DNA of 64,000 nt, from positions 443,271-507,270 of the forward strand of contig JARGNP010000001.1 of the NCBI GenBank assembly GCA_029210265.1, read 5' to 3'. How positions within the stretch are numbered: the stretch's first letter is position 1; every line of letters starts with the position of its first letter. The notes beneath the pieces were generated by a model. It saw nothing but the letters and a program-made list of their open reading frames with translations, did no database searches and was not told the origin of the DNA. The DNA is from Legionellaceae bacterium (GTDB lineage Bacteria > Pseudomonadota > Gammaproteobacteria > Legionellales > Legionellaceae). Made by a program: the position numbers and the translations under genes. Positions 48,140-54,871 of this stretch are shown here, one piece after another.

Positions 48140-48216
48140 GCGCCCGTAGCTCAGTTGGATAGAGTATCTGGCTACGAACCAGAGGGTCGGAGGTTCGAAT
48201 CCTTCCGGGCGCACCA
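48140..48216 (+). tRNA. tRNA-Arg (anticodon ACG)
   Basis: The acceptor stem GCGCCCG/CGGGCGC, anticodon stem TCTGG/CCAGA with loop CTACGAA (anticodon ACG, read as ICG), T arm GGAGGTTCGAATCCTTC, discriminator A and encoded CCA form a complete tRNA. Its 3' half is the integration target for the accessory region downstream, where partial copies appear at 49256 and 50522. It lies 18 bases after tRNA-Ser and is probably co-transcribed. Confidence 0.97.
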
Positions 48217-48264
48217 TTTTATCAAGTTAAATCAAGAAGTTACGTCACCTTCACCAAAATCAAA
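48167..48264 (+). repeat. Attachment-site-like repeat, copy 1 (tRNA-Arg 3' half plus 48 bases)
   Basis: The 98 bases from the anticodon arm of tRNA-Arg to beyond its 3' end align without gaps to 49256-49353, with about 13 mismatches. This is the expected form of att duplication after integration into a tRNA gene. Confidence 0.8.
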
Positions 48265-48276
48265 AAGCCCTAAATA

Positions 48277-48296
48277 ATACCGTGTAGCAAATTTGT
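48277..48296 (+). repeat. 20-bp direct repeat, copy 1
   Basis: ATACCGTGTAGCAAATTTGT is repeated exactly at 49130-49149. The two copies bracket the integrase remnant and the toxin-antitoxin pair and may mark the ends of a smaller transposed or excised unit. Confidence 0.8.
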
Positions 48297-48313
48297 CACA
48301 CTTTTTAGTTCTT

Positions 48314-48547
48314 TCATCCTTCCACACCTACCTTTAACTGCATCATCGAACCGATTCGATTCGCTGCACTTCTCAAATGATCACTTGAAAGATGTGCATA
48401 ACGTAACACCATCTCAAAACTAGACCATCCACCCAATTGCTGTAACTCTTGTAAGCTCGTTCCACTTTGAACATGCCAACTTGCCCAGGTATGCCTCAGA
48501 TTGTTCGAATCTATTGTGGTTAATAGAATATTACGCACATTTGACAA
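48314..48547 (-). pseudogene. Tyrosine recombinase (integrase) C-terminal remnant
   Basis: The 77 residues match only the end of a phage-type integrase: the RHT box (NLRHTWASWHVQ), the GGW helix (LQQLGGWSS) and the nucleophile region (VLRYAHLSSDHL). The N-terminal three quarters, including the first catalytic Arg, are missing. It points toward the tRNA-Arg gene, as integrases of tRNA-targeting islands do. The remaining sequence cannot make an active enzyme. Confidence 0.88.
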
Positions 48548-48570
48548 AGACCAAAAAAAAGCCCTATAAT
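48541..48570 (+). promoter_or_regulatory. Consensus sigma-70 promoter of the toxin-antitoxin pair
   Basis: TTGACA (48541-48546) and TATAAT (48565-48570) both match consensus, with an 18-base spacer, 35 bases upstream of the antitoxin start. The -35 hexamer overlaps the truncated 5' end of the integrase remnant. Confidence 0.85.
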
Positions 48571-48605
48571 TAGGTCATGTCTTTTAAGTGAAGGTTGGTG
48601 TCATT

Positions 48606-48857
48606 ATGCAAACTTTATATTCCGATCAAGTCGCAAGCATCAGTGAACTAAAGAAAAATCCAACCCGTGTTATTAATGAAGCACATGGGAAACCTGTAGC
48701 TATCCTTAATCATAATATTCCCGCGGCTTACCTCATACCTACGGAGACCTTTGAAAAACTCATGGATTTAATCGATGAGCATGAATTACAAAAACTTGTC
48801 AAACAACGCCTTTCTGATGCTTCCACCCCAATTAAGGTTAAGTTAGATTACTTATGA
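48606..48857 (+). CDS. Phd/YefM-type antitoxin (StbD-like)
   Basis: From ATG 48606 the protein has 83 residues. Residues 1-50 form the DNA-binding Phd/YefM fold (VASISELKKNPTRVINEA, PVAILNHNIPAAYLIP), and the C-terminal part is the toxin-neutralising tail (KQRLSDASTPIKV). AAGGTTGGTG precedes the start. It overlaps the toxin reading frame by 11 bases. In such modules the antitoxin represses its own promoter, here the consensus one at 48541. Confidence 0.9.
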   Translation: MQTLYSDQVASISELKKNPTRVINEAHGKPVAILNHNIPAAYLIPTETFEKLMDLIDEHELQKLVKQRLSDASTPIKVKLDYL

Positions 48858-49140
48858 ACTTCTTTTTCACCCGCTTGCATTAAAAGAATGGAAAAAGCTG
48901 TCAAAAACCTTACAGGAGCAATTTAAAAAAACATTAAAGCGCCGTCTTGAAAACCCACATGTTATTTCAGCCGCACTTAGTGGGCAACTTAAAAATTGCT
49001 ATAAAATTAAACTACGTCAATCAGGCTATCGCCTCGTTTATCATGTTAACGACAAACAAATCACAGTGACTGTTATCGCTGTGGGGAAAAGAAACAAAAA
49101 TGATATTTATGATGCCTCAGAAAAAAGAAATACCGTGTAG
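48847..49140 (+). CDS. RelE/StbE-type toxin with an ATT in place of the start codon
   Basis: An open frame of 97 codons encodes a complete RelE-superfamily toxin: YELLFHPLALKEWKKLSKTL at the start, CYKIKLRQSGYRLVYHV in the core and VTVIAVGKRNKNDIYDAS at the end. Where relatives start Met-Thr-Tyr, this frame reads ATT ACT TAT, and a stop codon lies directly before it; no ATG, GTG or TTG is available near the N-terminus. Either translation starts at ATT, coupled to the antitoxin, or the toxin is silenced by loss of its start codon. The body of the frame is undamaged. Confidence 0.8.
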   Translation: MTYELLFHPLALKEWKKLSKTLQEQFKKTLKRRLENPHVISAALSGQLKNCYKIKLRQSGYRLVYHVNDKQITVTVIAVGKRNKNDIYDASEKRNTV

Positions 49141-49149
49141 CAAATTTGT
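49130..49149 (+). repeat. 20-bp direct repeat, copy 2
   Basis: Exact copy of 48277-48296. It spans the end of the toxin reading frame, so the last toxin residues (NTV and the stop) are encoded in the repeat. Confidence 0.8.
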
Positions 49150-49255
49150 AACAAGCTCATCCTGAAGCCATGTAATCTCTAGTGGTTTCAGTCAGTACCT
49201 TTAATAGTCGCTACGCCGTAAGGCATTGATTTATAACAATATTTAACTTGGTTGT

Positions 49256-49353
49256 TCTGGCTACGAACCAGAGGGTCTGAGGTTCGAATCCTTCCGGGCT
49301 CACTATTTTCCCTAGTTAAATCAACCACTTACGTTACCCTCAACAGAATCAAA
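49256..49353 (+). repeat. Attachment-site-like repeat, copy 2
   Basis: Degenerate copy of the tRNA-Arg 3' half and its downstream flank (48167-48264). The 5' half of the tRNA is absent, so it is not a functional tRNA gene. The surrounding gap (49141-49494) holds no gene. Confidence 0.8.
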
Positions 49354-49494
49354 TGGAAACCAACCTGTTTCGAAGCAGTTTTATGACCTTACTGTATAAA
49401 CTTGCCAAAAATAAGATTTTTTCATTCCCTCAAAGTCGAAAGCATACAGGATGAAGCTTATACTAGAGCAGATTATGTAGATGCGGATTAAAAA

Positions 49495-50469
49495 ATGCGA
49501 AAAAAAAATGGCGTTTTAATAAAAATTAGCAATAAAAACATCATTGATGGTCAATTTAAGTTTCCTAAAGGTGTAGAGACGATAGGCAATTTTGCTTGTT
49601 CGGGCCGCACCACCCTAACACAGCTCACCATCCCTAAAGGGATAATAAGGGTAAGTAAGTTCGCATTTTCTGATTGCACGGGCCTAACACAGCTCACCAT
49701 CTCTGAAGGGGTACGAATAGAAAGAGCTGCATTTTCGCGTTGCACCGGTCTAACCCAGCTCACCATCCCTGAAGGGGTAACGATAGAAGAGGGTGCATTT
49801 TCGCGTTGCACCGGCCTAACGCAACTCACCATCTCTAAAAAAGTAACAATAGGCCTTGCGGCATTTGTGGGCTGCACCGGCCTAACCCAGCTCACCATCG
49901 CTGAAGGGGTAACGATAGGTCACATTGCATTTGCGGGTTGCACCGGCCTAAAGGAGATAACACTTAATAAGGGGATAATATCGATTAAATACAATGCTTT
50001 TGGTGCTTACTCAACATTAGATAAAATCTATGTATACAGCAATGACGCAATTGAAGTCGGACATATAAAAGCCTTACTTCTCACAGAACTTGAGGATAAA
50101 TGTGTAGCACATCCTTTGTATGAACACATAGAAGGTCTTCGAAAGAATACGTTGGATAAGCTATGCTCTGAGCCCAAAATAAGCAATAGATTTTCTTATC
50201 ATTCCCAGGGTATTTTTTCGAAATTGCCTGAGGAGATGCTTGGAGAAATTAGCAAATTTTCAGGTCGAGATAACCGTTATTATGAAAAAGCTGAAAATGA
50301 AATGCTTAGTCTGGGAATTCCTTGTGGTGAAGGAGATTTAGCATCCTACGCATCTGACCTCGACGCTATTGCCAATAAATTTATAAAAATGTCTCAAGAG
50401 CATAAAAAATATCGTCATGAACATGAGCAGGATATCGGTCCCAAAGGCGGGTGCTGCAATATATCCTAG
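49495..50469 (+). CDS. BspA-type leucine-rich repeat protein with F-box-like and CaaX-like motifs (candidate effector)
   Basis: The 324-residue protein has an LRR_5/BspA region (about 25-180) with repeats of 22-23 residues of the form LTQLTIxEGVxIxxxAFxxCTG; several are nearly identical at DNA level (66-bp units). At about 241-255 comes FSKLPEEMLGEISKF, which resembles the first helix of an F-box. The C-terminus is GGCCNIS, whose last four residues (CNIS) have the CaaX form for host prenylation. There is no signal peptide. Together these suggest a protein secreted into a eukaryotic host and anchored to membranes there. It lies between two att-like copies, so it is cargo of the island. Confidence 0.75.
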   Translation: MRKKNGVLIKISNKNIIDGQFKFPKGVETIGNFACSGRTTLTQLTIPKGIIRVSKFAFSDCTGLTQLTISEGVRIERAAFSRCTGLTQLTIPEGVTIEEGAFSRCTGLTQLTISKKVTIGLAAFVGCTGLTQLTIAEGVTIGHIAFAGCTGLKEITLNKGIISIKYNAFGAYSTLDKIYVYSNDAIEVGHIKALLLTELEDKCVAHPLYEHIEGLRKNTLDKLCSEPKISNRFSYHSQGIFSKLPEEMLGEISKFSGRDNRYYEKAENEMLSLGIPCGEGDLASYASDLDAIANKFIKMSQEHKKYRHEHEQDIGPKGGCCNIS

Positions 50470-50521
50470 TGGTAGGCTTTGTTGGGTATTTCTGCGAACT
50501 GCACCTACACAAAATTGATCT

Positions 50522-50561
50522 AGAGGGTCGGAGGTTCAAATCCTTCCGGGCGCACCATTTT
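50522..50561 (+). repeat. Attachment-site-like repeat, copy 3
   Basis: Forty bases match the end of tRNA-Arg and the following T-run with one mismatch (G to A in the T loop). It marks the distal boundary of the island segment that carries the LRR gene. Confidence 0.85.
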
Positions 50562-50586
50562 TTTGAACACACTCAGAAGCTCTGTT

Positions 50587-50706
50587 TTACAGGTTAATCG
50601 CCTGCTCAAATGAACTTACCGTATCAATAACATCTGCGAATGCCGGCACATCACCAAAAATCATGCTCGCCATTGCATGATAATCCCGTTTCAAAATTTG
50701 TTGCAT
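50587..50706 (-). pseudogene. C-terminal fragment of an unknown gene, perhaps an AbiEii-like nucleotidyltransferase
   Basis: A 39-codon open frame reads KRDYHAMASMIFGDVPAFAD and ends in FEQAINL before its stop. It looks like the end of a larger protein; I recall a similar ending in AbiEii-like nucleotidyltransferases but am not sure. Nothing in frame continues it upstream, so it is a remnant. The rest of 50562-50910 shows no other gene. Confidence 0.35.
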
Positions 50707-50916
50707 GGCCGGCGTGGGTACTCATGAAAGTGTCCCTGGCAGAGCAAGCTTTAAATTAAGATCGGAGCTATTAAAAAAATAATAGTGCATGACGGGCGCA
50801 GTCAATCGCAGGAATACCCACCTAGCTACTTCATTTCCTTGGCAAAGAAGGCTGATGTAGATTTAACCGGTCATTGCAACACCTAATTTGTTAGATTTAA
50901 CTTTTTAGGAGGGACA

Positions 50917-51048
50917 ATGATATATACCTTATCAAAACGAAATTTCACTAAGCATCAAAAAAATGCAAATAAAAATTATTATGAAACAGAATTATTTTGC
51001 AAATGGATTTTTATAAAAAACCCATCATATTCGGTTAATTTACACTAA
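50917..51048 (+). CDS. Possible 43-residue basic peptide
   Basis: The frame starts 3 bases after a strong ribosome binding site (TAGGAGGG at 50906-50913) and encodes 43 residues rich in Lys, Asn and Tyr, starting MIYTLSKRNF. I see no family. It ends 44 bases before the higBA promoter. Support is the ribosome binding site alone. Confidence 0.35.
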   Translation: MIYTLSKRNFTKHQKNANKNYYETELFCKWIFIKNPSYSVNLH

Positions 51049-51091
51049 ATCAATAAAAACCCATTTTTTAATTAAAAAGAATTATGTCCAC

Positions 51092-51120
51092 TTGACATTT
51101 ATGTCAATGTGATATATTAT
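51092..51120 (+). promoter_or_regulatory. higBA promoter with overlapping operator palindrome
   Basis: TTGACA (51092-51097) and TATTAT (51115-51120) are spaced by 17 bases. TTGACAT-TT-ATGTCAA (51092-51107) is a perfect 7-2-7 inverted repeat that covers the -35 box, where HigA would bind and repress. Confidence 0.85.
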
Positions 51121-51157
51121 CTCTAGTAAGGTATTTTTTAACTTATTGGGGATTGGC

Positions 51158-51466
51158 TTGCGTATTATATCAAAGAAAAAACTACGTGATTATTATCAAA
51201 GCAATACGCAAGCAGAAATTTCACTCACAGAATGGTATTACAAAATGAAAGCTTCTCATGTAACAAATATTAATGAGCTAAGAGCGGTTTTTAATAGTGT
51301 GGATCCCGTATATGGCTATACCGTTTTTAATGTTGGTGGTAATAACTACCGTTTAATTACAGCGATTCATTATAACACGCAATATTGCTTTATTAGAGCT
51401 ATATGGACTCATGCAGAGTACAGTAAGCGCGGTAATCAAGAAAAACTTAAACGAGGTGCATTATGA
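51158..51466 (+). CDS. higB: HigB-type mRNA interferase toxin
   Basis: A 102-residue protein of the HigB family: RIISKKKLRDYYQ at the start, a central NVGGNNYRLITAIHYNTQYCFIRAIWTHAEY and a basic C-terminus. It would cleave mRNA on the ribosome. I chose TTG 51158 because family members start MRxISKKKL and GGGGAT lies 7 bases upstream; TTG 51146 is an alternative. The toxin comes first and overlaps higA by 4 bases, the usual order for this family. Confidence 0.9.
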   Translation: MRIISKKKLRDYYQSNTQAEISLTEWYYKMKASHVTNINELRAVFNSVDPVYGYTVFNVGGNNYRLITAIHYNTQYCFIRAIWTHAEYSKRGNQEKLKRGAL

Positions 51467-51894
51467 GTATGGCGGCTTTATCTATTGATTATTTTGATGA
51501 AAATACCCACCACCAGTTTCATCTTCCTTTGTCTGATTTTAAAAAACCAGCAAGCAAAGAGGAATATTTAAAATTAGAAAAAATCCTAGATCAGTTAATT
51601 GATGAAGTCAAAAGTAATGAGGAACATCAGTTGTCACTGGCTATGCAAATTATTGGTGAAAACTTGGAACAATATGATGATGAGAACTATCCTCCTATTG
51701 GATCTAACGTGAGTGATATTGAAATGGTCAAGCATTTAATGGCAATCAATCATCTTCATCAGAAAGACTTAGCCGATATTTTTGGTAGTCAGGCTAATGT
51801 GTCAAAATTCTTAAATGGAGAAAGGGCGCTAGGAAAAAAAGCGATTTCTGGTCTTAAACACAGGTTTGGGATCAGTGCAGACTTCTTTTTATAG
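51463..51894 (+). CDS. higA: HigA-type antitoxin with C-terminal helix-turn-helix
   Basis: The 143-residue protein has an acidic N-terminal part and a Cro/C1-type HTH at about 85-140 (MVKHLMAINHLHQKDLADIF, SQANVSKFLNGERALGKKAI), typical of HigA proteins that pair with HigB. It binds the toxin and the palindrome over the higBA promoter. Its ATG overlaps the higB stop. Confidence 0.92.
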   Translation: MSMAALSIDYFDENTHHQFHLPLSDFKKPASKEEYLKLEKILDQLIDEVKSNEEHQLSLAMQIIGENLEQYDDENYPPIGSNVSDIEMVKHLMAINHLHQKDLADIFGSQANVSKFLNGERALGKKAISGLKHRFGISADFFL

Positions 51895-52264
51895 GTGATT
51901 TTTTTTCAAAATCGTGCAAAATTGATGAAAACCTATTTTAACACGGTTTTTTTATATAAAATCAATTAGTTTTGACAGTGGCTTTTATTGCTTTGATTGT
52001 ATCAAAACAAACGATCGTTTATTTTGTATACTTTACGGCCATTTGCAGAATAACTCTGTTTCATAATGCGATCTATTTGCAAAATAATTCAAGCAGAGCC
52101 GAATCTGTTTTCTGGTCCTAACAGTTAGGCATCTCAGCAGCGATATAGGGTTGGATATTAACCAATTGATGAGGCTCAAGCGCCGACTTTGCTCCCGCTT
52201 CAATTTTTATTATGGGCTTTACATAATCATCCTGGTTTAGACTCATGGATGGATAACGTACTAA
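51895..52264. other. Gene-free flank with a short coding-like remnant
   Basis: No intact gene. On the plus strand a short open stretch after a TAA (about 52160-52264) reads PTLLPLQFLLWALHNHPGLD and looks coding, but it is cut by the insertion sequence at 52265. I cannot name its family. Confidence 0.4.
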
Positions 52265-53420
52265 TAACTCACCTTACGCACGAGAGTCGTTAACAAGCCA
52301 TATTTTGTAGCTCCTGCATTGCTATTTGATTCGCCCGAATAACCAACTTATATTTTAGAGCAAAGTGATTTAAGCCTGTTTTGAATTTAAGCATTTCAAG
52401 CTTGCAATAGGCAATCATCGCAGCGTACACATGATTGCATTGAGTTTTTACCTTCTTGGTTGGTGATTTTTCTAAACTAGCATTTTGCTTAATTGATTTG
52501 TGAAACTCTTCTATTCGCCACCGTTTTTGGTAGACTTCATAAAGACGTTCGGCAGAGCAGTGCATGTCGTTTGAGACCAGATCGAGTGTACCCGTGGTTC
52601 CGTTTTCGTTTTTGAAAACCTTCTTGAGTAGCTGCACGGGAAAAGCAAGGCCTTTCAACCAGGCTTTGTGAACTACATCTTCTTCTAGCCCAAGTGAGCG
52701 CACTTGTTGATACCGATCGTTTTTGGCGTCGTTTTCAGATAAAGCTAAGGTCCGATTAGACTTAACTCCAATGATAAATGACTTCTGAAGTTCATCATGA
52801 ATAAACTCCATGTTGGCTTTAGAGCCAAACCAGTTGTCCGCCAAAACCCATTCAAACAAGACATGATTGCTGCATGCTTGCTGAATCAGTTGGCGGAAAA
52901 GCTGGTTTTTGTTCACCGATGCCTTTCTTCGAAGCTGCTGGGTTTTAATATCAGAGTATTGAATGTCTTTTTTGATAATCTCGTAACCGATAGGCAAGCT
53001 AAAATCATCATAACGAACCATACAAGACAGAAAGTTAATGCCTTTCACGACATCCCCTTTGGCATGAGAGTAATGCCAGCAGTTCACCTCATTTTCATCG
53101 GTATAGGGTTTATCTTCTATCGAATCATCAAGAATCAATACACCGTTTTGATTTTCTCGCTCTCGAACAGCTGGTTTTACATGTTTCCACAACATCTTTG
53201 ATTCGAAATCACTTTTCCGAAGAAAACGAGTTACTTTATCGTGCGAAATCTCACCATCGAGCATATCTGACAAACCAGTTGCAGTTGCGTACTTATTTTG
53301 GCAAATCAGGTAGTCAGTGTAAATATCAAGCATATCCATGCTCAGTTCCTCCTTACAAGCAGGAGGAGAATTTTAATGAATTTTACTTATGAGGCAAGGG
53401 ACCGTGCGTAAGGTGAGTTA
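52265..53420. mobile_element. Complete IS701-type insertion sequence
   Basis: Perfect 17-bp terminal inverted repeats (TAACTCACCTTACGCAC at 52265-52281 and its complement at 53404-53420) enclose a single transposase gene. I could not find an obvious target duplication at the two ends. The right end abuts an IS3-type end fragment, so the element inserted into or next to an older element. Confidence 0.9.
52290..53339 (-). CDS. IS701-type DDE transposase
   Basis: The 349-residue protein has the first Asp in GVLILDDSIEDKPYTDE, the second in WVLADNWFGSKANME, and a Y(2)R(3)E(6)K signature in YQKRWRIEEFHKSIK near residues 270-284, as in IS4/IS701 transposases. The N-terminal GEISHDKVTRFL is typical of this branch. 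The frame is intact and the inverted repeats are present, so the element may still move. It differs from the other transposase genes nearby, which are truncated. Confidence 0.92.
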   Translation of the reverse strand: MDMLDIYTDYLICQNKYATATGLSDMLDGEISHDKVTRFLRKSDFESKMLWKHVKPAVRERENQNGVLILDDSIEDKPYTDENEVNCWHYSHAKGDVVKGINFLSCMVRYDDFSLPIGYEIIKKDIQYSDIKTQQLRRKASVNKNQLFRQLIQQACSNHVLFEWVLADNWFGSKANMEFIHDELQKSFIIGVKSNRTLALSENDAKNDRYQQVRSLGLEEDVVHKAWLKGLAFPVQLLKKVFKNENGTTGTLDLVSNDMHCSAERLYEVYQKRWRIEEFHKSIKQNASLEKSPTKKVKTQCNHVYAAMIAYCKLEMLKFKTGLNHFALKYKLVIRANQIAMQELQNMAC

Positions 53421-53490
53421 CTCATATTTTCTCCAGCTAAGATTAATTATCTCTTAACTGGGGTGTCATAATCAATTAGACCACGTCACT
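53418..53490 (-). mobile_element. End fragment of an IS3-type element
   Basis: These 73 bases match 59713-59785, the right end of the IS3-type element further on, at all but two positions. They include the start codon region of its transposase gene and the terminal inverted repeat. Both copies diverge directly after CACGTCACT, which fixes the element boundary. Confidence 0.9.
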
Positions 53491-53526
53491 AAGGGGGATC
53501 GCAAAGAAAGAAGACTCCTCATACCA

Positions 53527-54435
53527 TTATGATCTTGCCTCCAATAAATGTAAAATGGCCTTTCTAGTCGAAATATTTGTTTGTGGCGAATTTGCTATCT
53601 CAAGGCAATAGGCGAAAAAGGCATCGGATTTTTTTGATGTGTTACTTGAGGTAATTATTGGATCCGATTGAAGCTCATATTCTCGCTCTAGATGTGCCGC
53701 TAAATCTTCAATTCCAGGTTCGCTAAGTACGTGAGATTTGCTGAAATATGCTTGATTAGCGTACCCCTCGTTTGTCTGTGACAGTATCGAATTTATTTTG
53801 TTTTGTTGTTTATCTTTCTTGGGTTTTTGCTGTTTTCGCCTATACTCATTGTCGGCTTGCATCGCTAAAGCCGTAAGAAATAAGTTAGGGTCAATGTTAC
53901 GTTCAAGGAGAGGTTCTTTATGCTTAAGGCTTATCTTCCAATCAATTTCTTTTTCAAAGAAAGGACGTGACATAGTCGCTATTTTTGTATCGGTGAGTAC
54001 ATCATATACATTGATTATTGTATTCCAAAAGTTACGCTCCCCATGGGCCAACTTAATACCTTCAGGTGAGTAAATCGTAAATTCCGGATGAAACAGAAAT
54101 AATTTTTCATCGATAGCCCCGATGATGCATTCGTTCTTATTGTATACATCAAACCGTGTATGACGGGAATATTCGTTAATAGGGAAAAATTGAGTTTGTG
54201 TGGATGTGAGCAAATAATTTTCGTGATCATAAAGATCGTATTGAAGGGTCTTGTCAATAATGCGACGATAGAGTGTGCCTATTTTATGATGTTCTGTTTC
54301 TATTTCAAAACTGGCAGTATTTATCCAGCGGTGCTTTAATCTCATCTCATAGGGTAATTCACTCACGGAAATAGCATAAAGTTTTGTAAGGAAACACACT
54401 AATATGAGGAATGTGGAGATTAGTTTTCTTGCCAT
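53527..54435 (-). CDS. Exported protein of unknown function
   Basis: From ATG 54435 the protein has 302 residues and a signal peptide (MARKLISTFLILVCFLTKLYA). Residues about 25-170 are rich in beta strands with repeating short motifs (TASFEIETEHHKIGTLYRR, DHENYLLTSTQT, FTIYSPEGIKLAHGERNF) that remind me of a tubby-like/LURP-one barrel, but this is only an impression. A Lys/Gln-rich linker (RKQQKPKKDKQQNK) leads to a helical C-terminus. It lies alone between mobile-element remnants, with a perfect 9-bp palindrome just upstream of its start. Confidence 0.65.
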   Translation of the reverse strand: MARKLISTFLILVCFLTKLYAISVSELPYEMRLKHRWINTASFEIETEHHKIGTLYRRIIDKTLQYDLYDHENYLLTSTQTQFFPINEYSRHTRFDVYNKNECIIGAIDEKLFLFHPEFTIYSPEGIKLAHGERNFWNTIINVYDVLTDTKIATMSRPFFEKEIDWKISLKHKEPLLERNIDPNLFLTALAMQADNEYRRKQQKPKKDKQQNKINSILSQTNEGYANQAYFSKSHVLSEPGIEDLAAHLEREYELQSDPIITSSNTSKKSDAFFAYCLEIANSPQTNISTRKAILHLLEARS

Positions 54436-54454
54436 ACGATACAACTCTTAATAA

Positions 54455-54475
54455 CGTAAGCATAAAATGCTTACG
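54455..54475. promoter_or_regulatory. Perfect palindrome upstream of the exported-protein gene
   Basis: CGTAAGCAT-aaa-ATGCTTACG is a 9-bp inverted repeat with a 3-base centre, 20 bases upstream of the start at 54435. It could be an operator or a hairpin in the leader. There is no T-run, so a terminator is unlikely. Confidence 0.5.
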
Positions 54476-54547
54476 ATTACGCACAATATAGCATCGGATT
54501 GAAACACGGAGCGATCTTATAAGTCAATGCAATCTTCCTCGCTAATG

Positions 54548-54835
54548 CTCTTAGTCACAGATAAAAGCGTTCGCCATTCATGCGTATTATCATTTCATCC
54601 AGATGCCATTTATCATTGATTTTGGCTTCTCGTTTTTTAATCACGTTAAAAAAATGCTATCCAAACTTAAGGCATCACGTGCGAATCGTTTCATGACTGA
54701 CTAAAATGCCTCGATACATCAGGTACTCTTTAATATCACGGTAGCTATCATTGATAGCGATAATATTCCCACACAACGCAACTTATAATTTCAATAGGAA
54801 AACGATAGCCTTTTAGTTGTTGTTTTAATAGCATG
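54548..54835 (-). pseudogene. IS6-family transposase remnant with frameshifts
   Basis: Minus-strand translation in shifting frames gives LKGYRFPIEIISCVVWEYYR, YRDIKEYLMYRGILVSHETI and WHLDEMIIRMNGERFYL, in the order found at the start of IS6/IS26-type transposases. Internal stops, frame changes and the missing C-terminal half make it inactive. No terminal repeats were found. Confidence 0.8.
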
Positions 54836-54871
54836 AGGAATCTTATCGCGTATAAATTGGTTAGCTATGAA

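Noticed and set aside
50381..50572. A 63-residue minus-strand frame beginning with a sequence often annotated near tRNAs (KDLNLRPSRS)
   Set aside because: It is the antisense translation of the tRNA-Arg 3' fragment at 50522-50561 and overlaps the LRR gene; it is a known annotation artefact.
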